This document shows, piece by piece, positions 8,084-16,845 of a stretch of DNA of 37,590 bases (positions within the stretch are counted from its first letter, which is position 1; each line of letters opens with the position of its first letter). The position numbers and the translations under genes are program-made. Under the pieces are notes generated by a model, which saw only the letters and a program-made list of their open reading frames with translations, ran no database searches and had not been told where the DNA came from. Origin of the DNA: an uncultured Gammaproteobacteria bacterium (GTDB lineage: Bacteria; Pseudomonadota; Gammaproteobacteria; Steroidobacterales; XN24); contig CAMYOC010000010.1 in NCBI GenBank assembly GCA_947259915.1, positions 123,332 to 160,921 on the forward strand, in the 5' to 3' direction.

Positions 8084-8788
8084 ATGAGAATCCAGCTGAC
8101 CGATCTCGAAGCCAGGGTCATCGGCGTATTGATCGAGAAGTCCATCACCACTCCGGACCAATATCCCTTGTCCCTGAATGCCCTGCGTAACGGCTGCAAT
8201 CAGAAGAGCAATCGTGAGCCAGTGCTGAATCTCGCAGAGGCCGAGGTTCAATCCGTCCTCGATGGGCTGGCAAAGAAACATCTGGTGATGGAGAAATCCG
8301 GCTTTGGCAGCCGGGTGCCGAAGTTCCAGCACCGCTTTTGCAACAGTGAGTTCGGCTCTCTCAAGTTCACCGACCAGGAACTGGCCCTGGTCTGCGTCCT
8401 GCTTTTGCGCGGGCCTCAGACCGCCGGCGAGTTGCGCAGCCGCACCCACCGCATGTGCAGTTTTAGCGATGCAGCCGAGGTCGAATCCACTCTCAAAGCC
8501 CTCGGCCAACGCGAGGACGGGCCCTTCGTCACGCTGCTGGCCCGGGAGCCAGGCAAGCGGGAAGCGCGCTATGCCCAGCTCTTTTGTGGCCCGGTTCAGG
8601 AACAAGACCCCGTTGCCGGTCATCCGCACCCGGCGACGCCCGCTCCTCCGGCGGTACTATCGACCACCACTCGCGACGAGCGTATCGACAAACTCGAGCG
8701 CAGCGTGGAAGCACTCGAGCAGGCGGTCGAGGACCTGCAGCGGGAGATGGCGACCCTTTGCGGTGGACGGACCGATCTGGCCGGATAG
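8084..8788 (+). CDS. yceH: YceH, DUF480/UPF0502 protein
   Basis: The 234-residue protein aligns throughout with E. coli YceH. It opens with [26 protein letters not shown], where E. coli has [26 protein letters not shown]. It then has [39 protein letters not shown] and REDGPFV...[10 protein letters not shown], all conserved. The domain is a pair of winged helices. The tail (residues 195-225) is a short coiled coil ([25 protein letters not shown]), also as in E. coli. I chose the second ATG (8084) because GGGAG lies at the right distance and the protein then begins like its relatives. The cellular role is not firmly known. DNA binding is plausible from the fold. Confidence 0.95.
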   Translation: MRIQLTDLEARVIGVLIEKSITTPDQYPLSLNALRNGCNQKSNREPVLNLAEAEVQSVLDGLAKKHLVMEKSGFGSRVPKFQHRFCNSEFGSLKFTDQELALVCVLLLRGPQTAGELRSRTHRMCSFSDAAEVESTLKALGQREDGPFVTLLAREPGKREARYAQLFCGPVQEQDPVAGHPHPATPAPPAVLSTTTRDERIDKLERSVEALEQAVEDLQREMATLCGGRTDLAG

Positions 8789-8904
8789 TCCCGCCGCGCC
8801 GATCTGGCGTGAACCCGCCGGGGTTCAGCCCGGACGGGAAATAGCGAACTGACTTCTGATACGGATCAATGACAGGGCCAGAATCAGACGCTAGTCTCTC
8901 CGTC

Positions 8905-9300
8905 ATGACGCGTCTCAAGCGACGACTGGGCCGGGAATACCGGACCATGATGTGCATGGTGGACATCTACTGCCGGGATCACCATCCGGGCGAGCGTCAT
9001 CGGCCCTGCCTGCGCTGTCTGCGCTTCCTCGAATATGCGGAACAGCGCCTGCACAAGTGTCCATACGGCCAGCGCAAGCCGGTCTGCGCCCGCTGTCCGG
9101 TCCATTGTTACAAGCGCGCGCAGAGAGAGCAGGCGCGCAAGATCATGCGCTATGCGGGACCACGTATGCTGGTCCGGCATCCGTGGTATGCACTGGCCCA
9201 CGTCGCCGACAAATTGCGTCGGGTCGAACATCCGATGGACATTCGGCGGCGCAAGGCGGGACGCACCGCGACACGTGTCCCCGGGCGTAAGCCGCGCTGA
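8905..9300 (+). CDS. YgbA-type 'nitrous oxide-stimulated promoter' family protein
   Basis: The 131-residue cysteine-rich cytoplasmic protein belongs to the YgbA_NO family. The spacing of metal-ligand-like residues is complete: an early IYCRDHH, then CLRC, then HKCPYGQRKPVCARCPVHCYK, and after it RYAGPRMLVRHP, which matches RFSGPRMLWHHP in E. coli YgbA. E. coli ygbA is, as I recall, in the NsrR (nitric oxide-sensing) regulon and tied to recovery from nitrosative stress. The cysteines could bind iron-sulfur or zinc. I chose the ATG at 8905 over 8869 because it aligns with the E. coli N-terminus; neither has a clear ribosome binding site. The gene ends 21 bases from the convergent pirin gene. 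Confidence 0.85.
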   Translation: MTRLKRRLGREYRTMMCMVDIYCRDHHPGERHRPCLRCLRFLEYAEQRLHKCPYGQRKPVCARCPVHCYKRAQREQARKIMRYAGPRMLVRHPWYALAHVADKLRRVEHPMDIRRRKAGRTATRVPGRKPR

Positions 9301-9321
9301 TGGTCGGGGAGCGGATCGACC

Positions 9322-10182
9322 TCAATCTTCGGGGAGCGGGATAAACTCCGGGTCACCCGGGACCGGCTCGAAACGGCCGGCTTTCCACTCCGCCTTGGCC
9401 TGTTCGACGCGCTCGGGGCGACTGGATACGAGGTTCCACCACAGATGCCGTGGCCCATCCAGGGCCTCACCGCCGAGCAGGATCAGCCGGGTCTCTCCTT
9501 GCGCCACCAACTCGACGTCATGGCCGGCATTGAGGACCAGCATCCGCCCGCTGGCGTAGATCTGATCGTCGATCGCTACGCCACCCGCGACCAGATAGAC
9601 CGCCCGCTCGGGGAATTCGTTTGGTAGTTGCAGGCGCGCGCCGGCAGCCAGTTCAACATCCAGATAGAACATCCCGCTCAGAGTAGCCACCGGGGCCCGC
9701 TGACCATAGGCCTCACCGGCGATCAGACGCATGCGGACGCCTTTCCGATCCAGCACCGGCAAAGCCGCGGCCGGGTGATGAAAGAACGCGGGCTCGTCTT
9801 CTTCATGGTCCCGGGGCAACGCGATCCAGCTCTGGATCCCGTGTAGCCGACACTCCCGGGCCCGCTCCTCTGGGCCGGTGCGCTCGGAATGCACGATTCC
9901 GCGGCCCGCAGTCATCCAGTTCACCGCCCCGGGGCGGATGGCCTGGACCACACCGAGGCTGTCGCGGTGCATGATCTCGCCCTCAAACAGGTACGTAAGC
10001 GTCGCGAGGCCGATATGCGGATGAGGGCGGACATCGATGCCCTCGCCGGCGGCGAAGGTCGCGGGTCCCATCTCATCGAAAAAGATAAACGGGCCGACCG
10101 ACCGTTGCCGGGGTACAGGCAGCACGCGGCGAACCGAGAACCCCCCAAGGTCCCTGGTGCCGGGCTCGATGACTGTTCTCAC
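9322..10182 (-). CDS. Pirin-family bicupin protein
   Basis: The 286-residue protein is a full-length pirin, a two-cupin protein with one metal site in the N-terminal cupin. RPHPHIGLATLTYLFEGE at residues 52-69 supplies the first two His ligands (H54, H56), and GIVHSERT supplies H98 and E100. Both match the metal-binding set of human pirin and E. coli YhhW. The C-terminal cupin (residues 165-255) lacks these ligands, as usual. Several bacterial pirins have quercetinase activity, but the natural substrate is generally unknown. It stands alone between convergent and same-strand genes, so context gives no further clue. Confidence 0.92.
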   Translation of the reverse strand: MRTVIEPGTRDLGGFSVRRVLPVPRQRSVGPFIFFDEMGPATFAAGEGIDVRPHPHIGLATLTYLFEGEIMHRDSLGVVQAIRPGAVNWMTAGRGIVHSERTGPEERARECRLHGIQSWIALPRDHEEDEPAFFHHPAAALPVLDRKGVRMRLIAGEAYGQRAPVATLSGMFYLDVELAAGARLQLPNEFPERAVYLVAGGVAIDDQIYASGRMLVLNAGHDVELVAQGETRLILLGGEALDGPRHLWWNLVSSRPERVEQAKAEWKAGRFEPVPGDPEFIPLPED

Positions 10183-10292
10183 GGGGCCGTCACTGACGGC
10201 GCGTTCCGGCGATGAACAGGATTGCTGGCTGATGGTGCTGGTCTCCGGGTCTGGCGTGGGCCAACTGACGGATCGGTCCGGTCGGCGGCCGC

Positions 10293-10697
10293 TCAGTCGT
10301 TACCGCTGCGATTCAACTCGCTGATCTGCTCATTCAGGGTCCAGTAGTCGTAGAGATATCCGACCAGGAACAAACCCCCGGTGAGAAGCCAGATCACGCC
10401 GGTGACCCACTTACCCATATAGAACCGGTGTACGCCAAAAAAGCCGAGAAAGGTCAGCAGGATCCAGGTGACGTTGTAGTCCACCGGCCCGTCCTCGAAA
10501 CGGTAGCTGGCGTCGTCGTTCATACCCGGGATCAGAAACAGATCGATGATCCAGCCGATCAGCAGCAGACCGAGGGTGAAAAACCAGATCGTGCCGCTGA
10601 CCGGCCGGCCGTAATAAAAGCGATGGGATCCGAAAAAACCAAAGATCCACAACAGATAAGCGATCAGCTTGCTGTGGGTCTGCGCAGGGTGGTTCAT
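10293..10697 (-). CDS. Membrane protein with two TM2 domains
   Basis: The 134-residue inner-membrane protein consists of two tandem TM2 units. Each has a hydrophobic segment, a G(S/V)HRFY(Y/M)G turn and a second hydrophobic segment. The repeats are at about residues 10-55 ([18 protein letters not shown]) and 75-125 ([18 protein letters not shown]). The linker is acidic and hydrophilic. The start at 10697 has a GGAGG nine bases upstream, better than the far-upstream ATG at 10787. The function of bacterial TM2 proteins is unknown. No operon partner is evident. Confidence 0.9.
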   Translation of the reverse strand: MNHPAQTHSKLIAYLLWIFGFFGSHRFYYGRPVSGTIWFFTLGLLLIGWIIDLFLIPGMNDDASYRFEDGPVDYNVTWILLTFLGFFGVHRFYMGKWVTGVIWLLTGGLFLVGYLYDYWTLNEQISELNRSGND

Positions 10698-10814
10698 CGA
10701 CAGCGACCTCCGGGGGGCTGGACATCGAGAATAGCAGTCTGCCACTGGCGCCGTCACCGGCAATGGACCGATGGCGGACAACAGCACCGGGATTCTGAGG
10801 GCCAGAAACCAAGA

Positions 10815-10832
10815 GGGCCCCGATCGGGGCCC
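10815..10832 (-). terminator. Terminator of the DUF2799 gene
   Basis: A perfect 18-base palindrome, GGGCCCCGATCGGGGCCC, lies 30 bases beyond the DUF2799 stop. On the minus strand it is followed by TCTTGGTTTC, moderately T-rich. It is most likely an intrinsic terminator for that gene. Confidence 0.65.
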
Positions 10833-10861
10833 CTGGGTCCGAAGGTCGCGGAGACCGCCGT

Positions 10862-11485
10862 TCAGTTGTTATAGGCGACAGTCGTGCGATAGCGGTCCAG
10901 ATCACGCTCGAAGATAGCCTTCTGCCGCTCCAGCTCGACGATCTCGGCCTGGAGCTGACCACGCTTCTCGTTGAGCTCCTTGGCCTCCAGCAGCATCTGA
11001 GCGCGCTCCTGGATCGTAGCTTCGTCGCTGATCACGCCGAGTTCCTTGGTCCGCAGCTGGTCTTCGACGCTGTCCAGCTGGCGCTGCCGGTATGCGATCT
11101 GGCTGGCGGCGTTGTTGACCCGGGTCTGCAGGGTGTGGAGCTGTTTGCCGGCCTGATAGGCATCGGTGAAGTCGAGCGCCAGATCGGCCGGACATGCACC
11201 GTTGTAGGCGCCACCCCGCGCACCGAGATTGAAACCGTTGTCGGGCTGGCAGAACTGGCGCAGACCCTCCTCGCGGCCCTGACGATAAGCCTGGAGATCC
11301 GGCGCCACGCCATGCTTGGCGCAGGCCTTGCGATGACTGCCGATACGGTCTGCGGAGTAACCCGCGGCACCGTCCTCGTAACCGATGGTGCGCCAGTCGC
11401 TCATCACGCATTCGCTCTCGTTCATGGTCGAACAGGCCTGGATCATCAACGCGGCCACGACCAAACAAAAAATTCGCATCTTCAT
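10862..11485 (-). CDS. DUF2799 lipoprotein
   Basis: The 207-residue protein has a short signal peptide with lipobox IQAC (cysteine at residue 15), so it should be lipidated and probably sits in the outer membrane. The DUF2799 signature follows: [14 protein letters not shown], then [38 protein letters not shown] and Y.GACP. The second half, from about residue 120, is a long heptad-rich coiled coil ([20 protein letters not shown]... onward) ending in YNN. The start at 11485 has GGAGG six bases upstream. The function of DUF2799 is unknown; the fixed cysteines suggest disulfides in the periplasm. Confidence 0.9.
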   Translation of the reverse strand: MKMRIFCLVVAALMIQACSTMNESECVMSDWRTIGYEDGAAGYSADRIGSHRKACAKHGVAPDLQAYRQGREEGLRQFCQPDNGFNLGARGGAYNGACPADLALDFTDAYQAGKQLHTLQTRVNNAASQIAYRQRQLDSVEDQLRTKELGVISDEATIQERAQMLLEAKELNEKRGQLQAEIVELERQKAIFERDLDRYRTTVAYNN

Positions 11486-11679
11486 GACTGTCCTCCGCCA
11501 GCCACCGATACGCACCGGCGCTTGACATAAGCAATTTCGCGATCGAGTTTAAGGCCCGACCGCAGGCTCGCACCGTGAGCCGAATCACGCTTTGGCACTG
11601 CTGGCGGAAAATCCCGCAATGCACTTATTCGGTGCATCCCCCATAATCCGCGCAACGCGATGCACCACCAGGCCTGCCC

Positions 11680-13269
11680 ATGGATTTCTTGTTTGCCGTC
11701 TCTCCGATCATGCTGCTGATCTGGCTGTTGACCAAGCCACGGGCTCTGGCTTCCCATGTCGCGTTGCCGCTGGTCGCGGCCCTGTTGTGGCTGGTCAAGC
11801 TGTTCTATTTTGCGACCCCGTTCTCCCAGGCCAGCGCCAGTCTGTTGCTCGGCGCGCTGGAATCACTGACGCCGATCAGCATCATCTGGGGCGCGATTTT
11901 TCTGTTCAAGACCATGGAGCTGTCCGGGCGTATGGACACCGTCCGGCTATGGCTCAATGAGATCACCGACAACCGCACCGCGCAGCTGATGATCATCGGC
12001 TGGGCCTTCTCTTTTCTGATCGAGGGCGCCAGCGGCTTCGGTACGCCAGCGGCTCTGGCCGCGCCGCTGCTGGTGGGTCTCGGCTTTCCCCCGGTGCGCA
12101 TCGCGATGCTGGCGCTGGTGATGAACTCGGTGCCGGTGTCCTTCGGCGCCGTCGGCACGCCCACCTGGTTCGGTTTCGGTCACCTGGGTCTGAGCGATGC
12201 AGACATGCTTACGGTGGGATACAAGAGCGCGCTGTTCCACGGCGTGGCCGCGCTGTTCGTGCCGATCATGGCTTTGCGCTTCGTCATCGGCTGGGCCGAG
12301 ATCCGGCGTAATCTGGTGTTCGTCTTTGTCTCGATCCTGGCCTGCACGGTCCCCTACGTGATCCTCGCCCGCTTCAACTACGAGTTTCCCGCGCTGGTCG
12401 GTGGCGCCGTGGGTCTGGGTCTCTCGGCATTCCTGGCCCACGCCGGCTTCGGCCTGGCGCCATCCCTGCAGACTCGTCCAGTACGGACGGTGGTCGCTTC
12501 CCGCTTATTCAAGGCGCTGTTCCCGCTCTGGGGCACGCTGCTTATCTTGTTGGTCACCCGGATCCAGCAGCTGGGTCTGAAGGGCCTGTTGAACCAGACC
12601 GAGCCCGCATGGACCGCATCCATGGGTCCGCTCGGCGAGTTCTCGATCAGCCCGGCTCTGGTGCTGTCCGTCCACGATGTCCTCGGTGTCGCCGGAGCCG
12701 ACGGCAGCTGGTCCTACAAGACGCTTTACGTGCCGGCGCTGATCCCGTTCTTTTTGATCTCGGTTCTGGCGTTTTTTGTCTACCGTCTCGATCGTGGCCT
12801 TGTCACGCGGATCGCACGCGAGAGCTGGCAACGAATGGTGCATCCCATCATCGCGCTGATCGGCGCTCTGGTAATGGTCCGACTGTTGATGAGCGGCGGT
12901 GATGATTCGATGGTACAGATCATCGGGCGCAGTTTCGCCGCGGCCGCAGGCGGCGCGTGGGTCGGTTTCGCGCCCTATCTGGGCGCGGTCGGCTCGTTCT
13001 TTTCGGGCTCGGCGACCATCTCGAATCTGACGTTTGGCGGCATCCAGGCCTCTATCGCCAACTCCCTGGGTCTCGATCTCACCACGATCCTGGCGCTGCA
13101 ATCCGTCGGCGGCGCGATGGGCAATATGGTGTGCATCAACAACATCGTCGCGGTCTGCTCCATCCTCGGTCTGAGCCGACAGGAGGGCTACATCATAAAA
13201 CGCACCGTGGTGCCGATGCTGCTCTACGGCGTGGCCGCTGTGCTGACCGCATTAACCCTGAGCATCTGA
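11680..13269 (+). CDS. lctP: L-lactate permease family transporter
   Basis: The 529-residue inner-membrane protein belongs to the LctP/LldP/GlcA family, proton-coupled carriers of lactate and glycolate. About 13 hydrophobic segments run through the whole length. Family-defining stretches are IEGASGFGTPAALAAPLLV (residues about 114-132), VSFGAVGTPTWFG and, near the end, GSFFSGSATISNLTFGGIQ and NMVCINNIVAVCSILGL. Length is close to the family norm of 530-560. No lactate dehydrogenase or regulator lies next to it, so the gene is an orphan carrier here. It is read divergently from the DUF2799 gene across a 194-base gap. Substrate choice between lactate and glycolate cannot be made from sequence. 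Confidence 0.95.
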   Translation: MDFLFAVSPIMLLIWLLTKPRALASHVALPLVAALLWLVKLFYFATPFSQASASLLLGALESLTPISIIWGAIFLFKTMELSGRMDTVRLWLNEITDNRTAQLMIIGWAFSFLIEGASGFGTPAALAAPLLVGLGFPPVRIAMLALVMNSVPVSFGAVGTPTWFGFGHLGLSDADMLTVGYKSALFHGVAALFVPIMALRFVIGWAEIRRNLVFVFVSILACTVPYVILARFNYEFPALVGGAVGLGLSAFLAHAGFGLAPSLQTRPVRTVVASRLFKALFPLWGTLLILLVTRIQQLGLKGLLNQTEPAWTASMGPLGEFSISPALVLSVHDVLGVAGADGSWSYKTLYVPALIPFFLISVLAFFVYRLDRGLVTRIARESWQRMVHPIIALIGALVMVRLLMSGGDDSMVQIIGRSFAAAAGGAWVGFAPYLGAVGSFFSGSATISNLTFGGIQASIANSLGLDLTTILALQSVGGAMGNMVCINNIVAVCSILGLSRQEGYIIKRTVVPMLLYGVAAVLTALTLSI

Positions 13270-13287
13270 AACGCGGTCGGTGAAGAG

Positions 13288-13545
13288 CTATCGACGTGGC
13301 CGTCTGCGGGTTTTTTGGCGACCTGACGCGCGTCCGGGAGCGGGTTGATCCGTCCCGCCCCATCTTTCCCGGTGCAGGTTCTCAGCCGATTGGCGGACGC
13401 TGGAATGGCGGTTCGAGAGCAGCAGCGAATCCGGCGAACAAACGCGCGCACGTATCAGACCGAGATCGCGCGCGGCGTCGAAGAGGCTGGGGTACCAGCC
13501 TTCCCATCCCGGCAACAATCGCTCGACCTGTTCGCGCAAATTCAT
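13288..13545 (-). CDS. Doubtful small ORF
   Basis: This 85-codon frame begins MNLREQVERLLPGWEGWYP and ends in an Arg-rich tail. I do not recognise a family. The first 40 residues look protein-like (amphipathic helix, aromatic residues), but the second half is low-complexity and basic. No good ribosome binding site precedes the ATG. It sits in the otherwise empty 383-base stretch between the permease and MipA genes (13270-13652), in which I see nothing else. It may be a remnant or not a gene at all. Confidence 0.25.
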   Translation of the reverse strand: MNLREQVERLLPGWEGWYPSLFDAARDLGLIRARVCSPDSLLLSNRHSSVRQSAENLHRERWGGTDQPAPGRASGRQKTRRRPRR

Positions 13546-13652
13546 GGTTGTTGGATCCGATCCTGACCCGGCGGACATTACTGCAGGCCCGGCGAACGCA
13601 CAAGCGCGTCCGTCACGCTTACCGCCTGGTCAGGAAACCGGTCGCGCCGCGA

Positions 13653-14459
13653 CTAGAACTGGTAGGAGAACCCGAGGCCGGCGCGGACCTGGTTCTTGTC
13701 CTGCACGATCGGGCTGTCTCCCGCATCACCCACCAGCCGTTCGTAATTGCACAGCGCCTGCAGGCTCCAGTGCTTGTTCAGGAACACCAGCGCCAACAGC
13801 CCGGCGCCGACCCCGTTGACCCCCGAATCAGCGTCATATGCCGGGAGTCCTGAATTGACTGACTGCCGCGGGGTGACGCTGAAGTAGCTCTGATTGTAGT
13901 CGCTGTCAGCATATTTGAACCGCACCGACGGCTTGAGGAACAACGGGCCGACGAGTCGAAAACCGTAGCCCGCGCGGAGATCCACCAGGGTGCCGGTATC
14001 GTCTCCGGTCATCTGACGCCGGTAGTGCAGACTCACCGACCAGGGGCGTGGTTCCCAGTCCAGATACAGATTCGCGGTCACACCGCCGTCCACATCGCCC
14101 AGCCCCTCCAGATGGTTGGAATCATCTTCGTCCCGACCATTAGTGTAGGACACTGACGCGCCGGCTTTGGTCTGGGATCCGCGCCAGAACCAGACTCCGA
14201 GCCCCTTGACCGGGTTGAGAAAGAAGCGTTTCTTGTATTCCAGATCGATCAACGGGAAAGCGCGGATCTTGTAATCCTCCGAGCCCTCGAATTTGGGCGT
14301 GATGACGCCAAACGCGCCCAGCCGGATGACCCAGTCGCTGTCCACCTCCCTCGGATCCTCATCCCCAGCGACTTCCTCCGGCGGATCGCGCAGCTGCGCA
14401 TGGACCGCGGGAGCGGTGAGTAGCCCGGCCGTAATCAGTAGCAAAAGATACCTCATCAT
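13653..14459 (-). CDS. MipA/OmpV-family outer-membrane protein
   Basis: The 268-residue protein has a signal peptide (first 21 residues, cleavage after AVHA) and a beta-barrel ending in FSYQF, with the terminal Phe that directs outer-membrane assembly. Family marks include FGVITPKFEGSEDYKIRAFPLIDLEYKKRFF (residues 49-79) and YFSVTPRQSVNSGLPAYDADSG, which match the conserved substrate-exclusion and late-barrel regions of MipA/OmpV. E. coli MipA scaffolds murein enzymes; other members are stress- or drug-response porin-like proteins. The role here is open. The start has GGAG five bases upstream and a second Met directly after it. The gene is divergent from the lipid island. Confidence 0.88.
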   Translation of the reverse strand: MMRYLLLLITAGLLTAPAVHAQLRDPPEEVAGDEDPREVDSDWVIRLGAFGVITPKFEGSEDYKIRAFPLIDLEYKKRFFLNPVKGLGVWFWRGSQTKAGASVSYTNGRDEDDSNHLEGLGDVDGGVTANLYLDWEPRPWSVSLHYRRQMTGDDTGTLVDLRAGYGFRLVGPLFLKPSVRFKYADSDYNQSYFSVTPRQSVNSGLPAYDADSGVNGVGAGLLALVFLNKHWSLQALCNYERLVGDAGDSPIVQDKNQVRAGLGFSYQF

Positions 14460-14728
14460 TCTCGCTCCGATCCTTATCCCAATCGGCCCCCGCCGTGGCG
14501 TTCAGCATAGCCGTTTCCCCAGCCGTTTGTCCCTTGGCCCACGAACCAGCGCCATCGCCGGCAGCCTGCGATTGATGGACACCCTGCCGGGCTTCCCAAG
14601 GTGCTGCGAGCTGACTACCATGACCCGCGACACTCACAGCGTCGGGCTCTGCGTGTAGCGGTGATCCGGCGCCCGTGGGCTGTCCTGAAGGCCGCCTGAT
14701 GCCGCCGCCCCGACATGGCAGGAGTCCC

Positions 14729-15895
14729 TTGAACGTATCGAAATCTGCAAACGTAAGCATCGAACCCGTCTCGGACAAGCGCTCACTCAAAACCTTTATC
14801 CGCGTCCCCTGGTCGATCTATGCCGAGGATCCCTGCTGGGTTCCACCGCTGATCATGGAGCGCAAACAGTCACTCTCAGCGCGCAACCCCTTCTTCCGCC
14901 ACGCTAGGTGGCAGGCATGGGTCGCCTTGCAAAACGATCGTCCTGTCGGGCGCATTTCCGCACAGATCGATGAACTGCATCTCGAGCGCTACCAGGACGC
15001 CACCGGTTTCTTCGGCTGTCTCGAGGCGGTGGACGATCCGGCGGTATTCGCCGCCTTGTTCGATGTGGCCGAATCCTGGCTCCGCGATCAGGGCATGACG
15101 CGCGCCCGCGGACCGTTCAGCCTCAGCGTCAACCAGGAGGTTGGGCTGCTGGTCGACAACTTCGATACCCCACCGTTTCTGATGATGGGGCACGCCCCGC
15201 CCTACTACGGGGCGGCCATCGAGCGTCTGGGCTACACCGGCGTCAAAGACCTGCTGGCCTATCAGATGACGCCACAATTCGAGGCGCCAAAGGTGATGGA
15301 GGCACTGTGTGCGCGGATCGGCAAAAGAGTCAGGATGCGCAGCCTGCGGCGCAAGGACAAACACGCCGAGCTCGAATTGATGCGCGACATCTTTAACGAC
15401 GCCTGGTCGGATAACTGGAGCTTCACGCCGTTCACCGAGGAGGAATTCCGCCATATCGGCCAGGAATTGTTGCCGTTGATCCCCGATGACTTTATCCAGA
15501 TCGCGGAGCTGGACGGAGAGCCCGTGGCCTTTATCGTACTTATGCCCAACGTCAACGAGGCCATCGCCGATCTGAACGGTCGCTTGCTGCCGTTCGGCTG
15601 GGCACGGCTGTTGTGGCGACTCAAGGTCCGGTTTCCGAAAACCGGTCGGGTATCGCTGATGGGCGTCCGCCGTCACCTGCACCATACGCGGCTGGGTCCG
15701 GCGCTTGCCTTTATGACCATCAGGGCGCTGCACCCGGCCACGCTGAGACTGGACATGGGCGACGTGGAGCTGTCCTGGATCCTTGAAGACAACCACGGCA
15801 TGCGCGGCATCATCGAAAGCCTGGGCGGACACGTCACCAAGCGTTATCGGGTCTATGACAAGAATCTGGCGAGCGGCGCCGGGATCGATGTCTGA
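14729..15895 (+). CDS. bcerS: Probable bacterial ceramide synthase (GNAT-like acyltransferase)
   Basis: The 388-residue cytoplasmic protein belongs to the YghO-like GNAT family, some members of which are mis-annotated as dATP pyrophosphohydrolase. As I recall, the Caulobacter member (CC_1154) was shown to be the bacterial ceramide synthase that N-acylates the sphingoid base. Visible marks are VGRISAQIDELHLERYQD and GFFGCLEAVDD (residues about 72-100), ARGPFSLSVNQEVGLLVDNFDTPP (about 125-148), and a C-terminal GNAT half with FIVLMPNVNEAI and WILEDNHGMRGIIESLGG. I chose a TTG start because AGGAG lies four bases upstream; an in-frame ATG at 14699 lacks a site. The link to ceramide is strengthened by spt, acp, cerR and ligase genes 9-14 kb away. 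It heads a run of plus-strand genes. Confidence 0.75.
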   Translation: MNVSKSANVSIEPVSDKRSLKTFIRVPWSIYAEDPCWVPPLIMERKQSLSARNPFFRHARWQAWVALQNDRPVGRISAQIDELHLERYQDATGFFGCLEAVDDPAVFAALFDVAESWLRDQGMTRARGPFSLSVNQEVGLLVDNFDTPPFLMMGHAPPYYGAAIERLGYTGVKDLLAYQMTPQFEAPKVMEALCARIGKRVRMRSLRRKDKHAELELMRDIFNDAWSDNWSFTPFTEEEFRHIGQELLPLIPDDFIQIAELDGEPVAFIVLMPNVNEAIADLNGRLLPFGWARLLWRLKVRFPKTGRVSLMGVRRHLHHTRLGPALAFMTIRALHPATLRLDMGDVELSWILEDNHGMRGIIESLGGHVTKRYRVYDKNLASGAGIDV

Positions 15896-15907
15896 CCGGT
15901 CGGGGTC

Positions 15908-16702
15908 ATGAACGCGTCAGCGGAAAAGTATCGTGCCGTGGTGCTGGCGGGTGAGCGCCCCGGCGGCGGACCGCTGTCGAAAGCCGCCGGCGTTGCTGCC
16001 GGTGTATTGGTCCCGGTCGCCGGCAAGACCGCCGTTGCCCGGGTGATCGACACGCTGCAGGCCAGCCCCGGGATCGAGGATTGCCTGTTGTGCGGACCCG
16101 AGCGATCGATCGCCGAAAAAAACGAAGTCATCCGCGAACTGACCTCCAGAGACGGCGTACGCTGGCTGGCGCCAGGACCCGGCCCGGCGGCCAGCACCCT
16201 GGCCGCGCTGGAGGCACTCGACCACTATCCGGCGCTGGTCACCGCCGGTGATCACGCGCTGCTTTCTACGACCATCCTGGATAGCTTTTTTGCGGGCGTG
16301 GCGGATCGACATGAAGATGTGCTCATCGGACTGGTGCCCTACAACATCGTCCGGACCGCCTTTCCCGAGTCGCGGCGCACGGTGCTGAAATTCAGTGACG
16401 GCGGATTCTGCGGCAGCAACCTGTTTGTCTTCCGCGATCGCCGGGGACTCGGGGCGGTCAGGTTCTGGCGCAGCGTGGAGAGTGACCGCAAGCGGCCCTG
16501 GCGGGTGGCCCGCCGTCTCGGACTGTGGACACTGCTGCGCTACATTGCTGGTCGCTGCCCGGTGGCCGAGGCATTCCGCATCCTGTCCGTCAAGGCGGGA
16601 TGTCGGGTCGGCTATGTCGAGATCGACGACCCGACTGCCGCGGTGGATGTGGACAGCGTGGAAGACTGGCGGCTGGCCGAACGGATACTCCGTAAGTCAT
16701 AG
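15908..16702 (+). CDS. MobA-like nucleotidyltransferase
   Basis: The 264-residue protein has a glycosyltransferase-A-type NTP-transferase fold. It starts YRAVVLAGERPGG, a variant of the AAGxGxRMG nucleotide loop, and has VPVAGKTAVARVIDTL, then PALVTAGDHALLS (residues about 112-124), matching the TADhPLL metal-binding motif with Gly-Asp-His. It ends IDDPTAAVDVDSVEDW, typical of MobA-like proteins. The lysine seen in many family members after the loop is displaced (LSKAAG), so the activated substrate may be unusual. It lies 12 bases after the ceramide synthase gene. I infer a role in activating a headgroup or sugar, but neither nucleotide nor substrate can be read. Confidence 0.75.
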   Translation: MNASAEKYRAVVLAGERPGGGPLSKAAGVAAGVLVPVAGKTAVARVIDTLQASPGIEDCLLCGPERSIAEKNEVIRELTSRDGVRWLAPGPGPAASTLAALEALDHYPALVTAGDHALLSTTILDSFFAGVADRHEDVLIGLVPYNIVRTAFPESRRTVLKFSDGGFCGSNLFVFRDRRGLGAVRFWRSVESDRKRPWRVARRLGLWTLLRYIAGRCPVAEAFRILSVKAGCRVGYVEIDDPTAAVDVDSVEDWRLAERILRKS

Positions 16703-16786
16703 CCGGGCGGGCCCCTTACCCCGTGAGCGCGATGCCAGATGGCGGGTCTGTCCACGGAGACCACGAGACCTCTGATGGTGGTAAAA

Positions 16787-16845
16787 TAAACAGTTCGGCC
16801 AATTGACTCATGCGGGCATGTGACTGTGTCCTTAAATACTGTTTA
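16787..16845 (+). promoter_or_regulatory. Inverted repeat enclosing the hydroxylase start
   Basis: TAAACAGT (16787-16794) and ACTGTTTA (16838-16845) are perfect 8-base inverted repeats. The right arm ends on the first base of the hydroxylase ATG. The enclosed 43 bases include CATG-CGGG-CATG. The region is AT-rich for this DNA and no Shine-Dalgarno is visible. It could be an mRNA hairpin that masks the start or a protein-binding dyad. Confidence 0.4.

Noticed and set aside
13296..13853. 185-residue plus-strand frame after the permease
   Set aside because: Partly antisense to the MipA gene; no family features or ribosome binding site.
14876..15832. 318-residue minus-strand frame
   Set aside because: Fully antisense to the ceramide synthase gene, with no recognisable motif; a codon-bias shadow.
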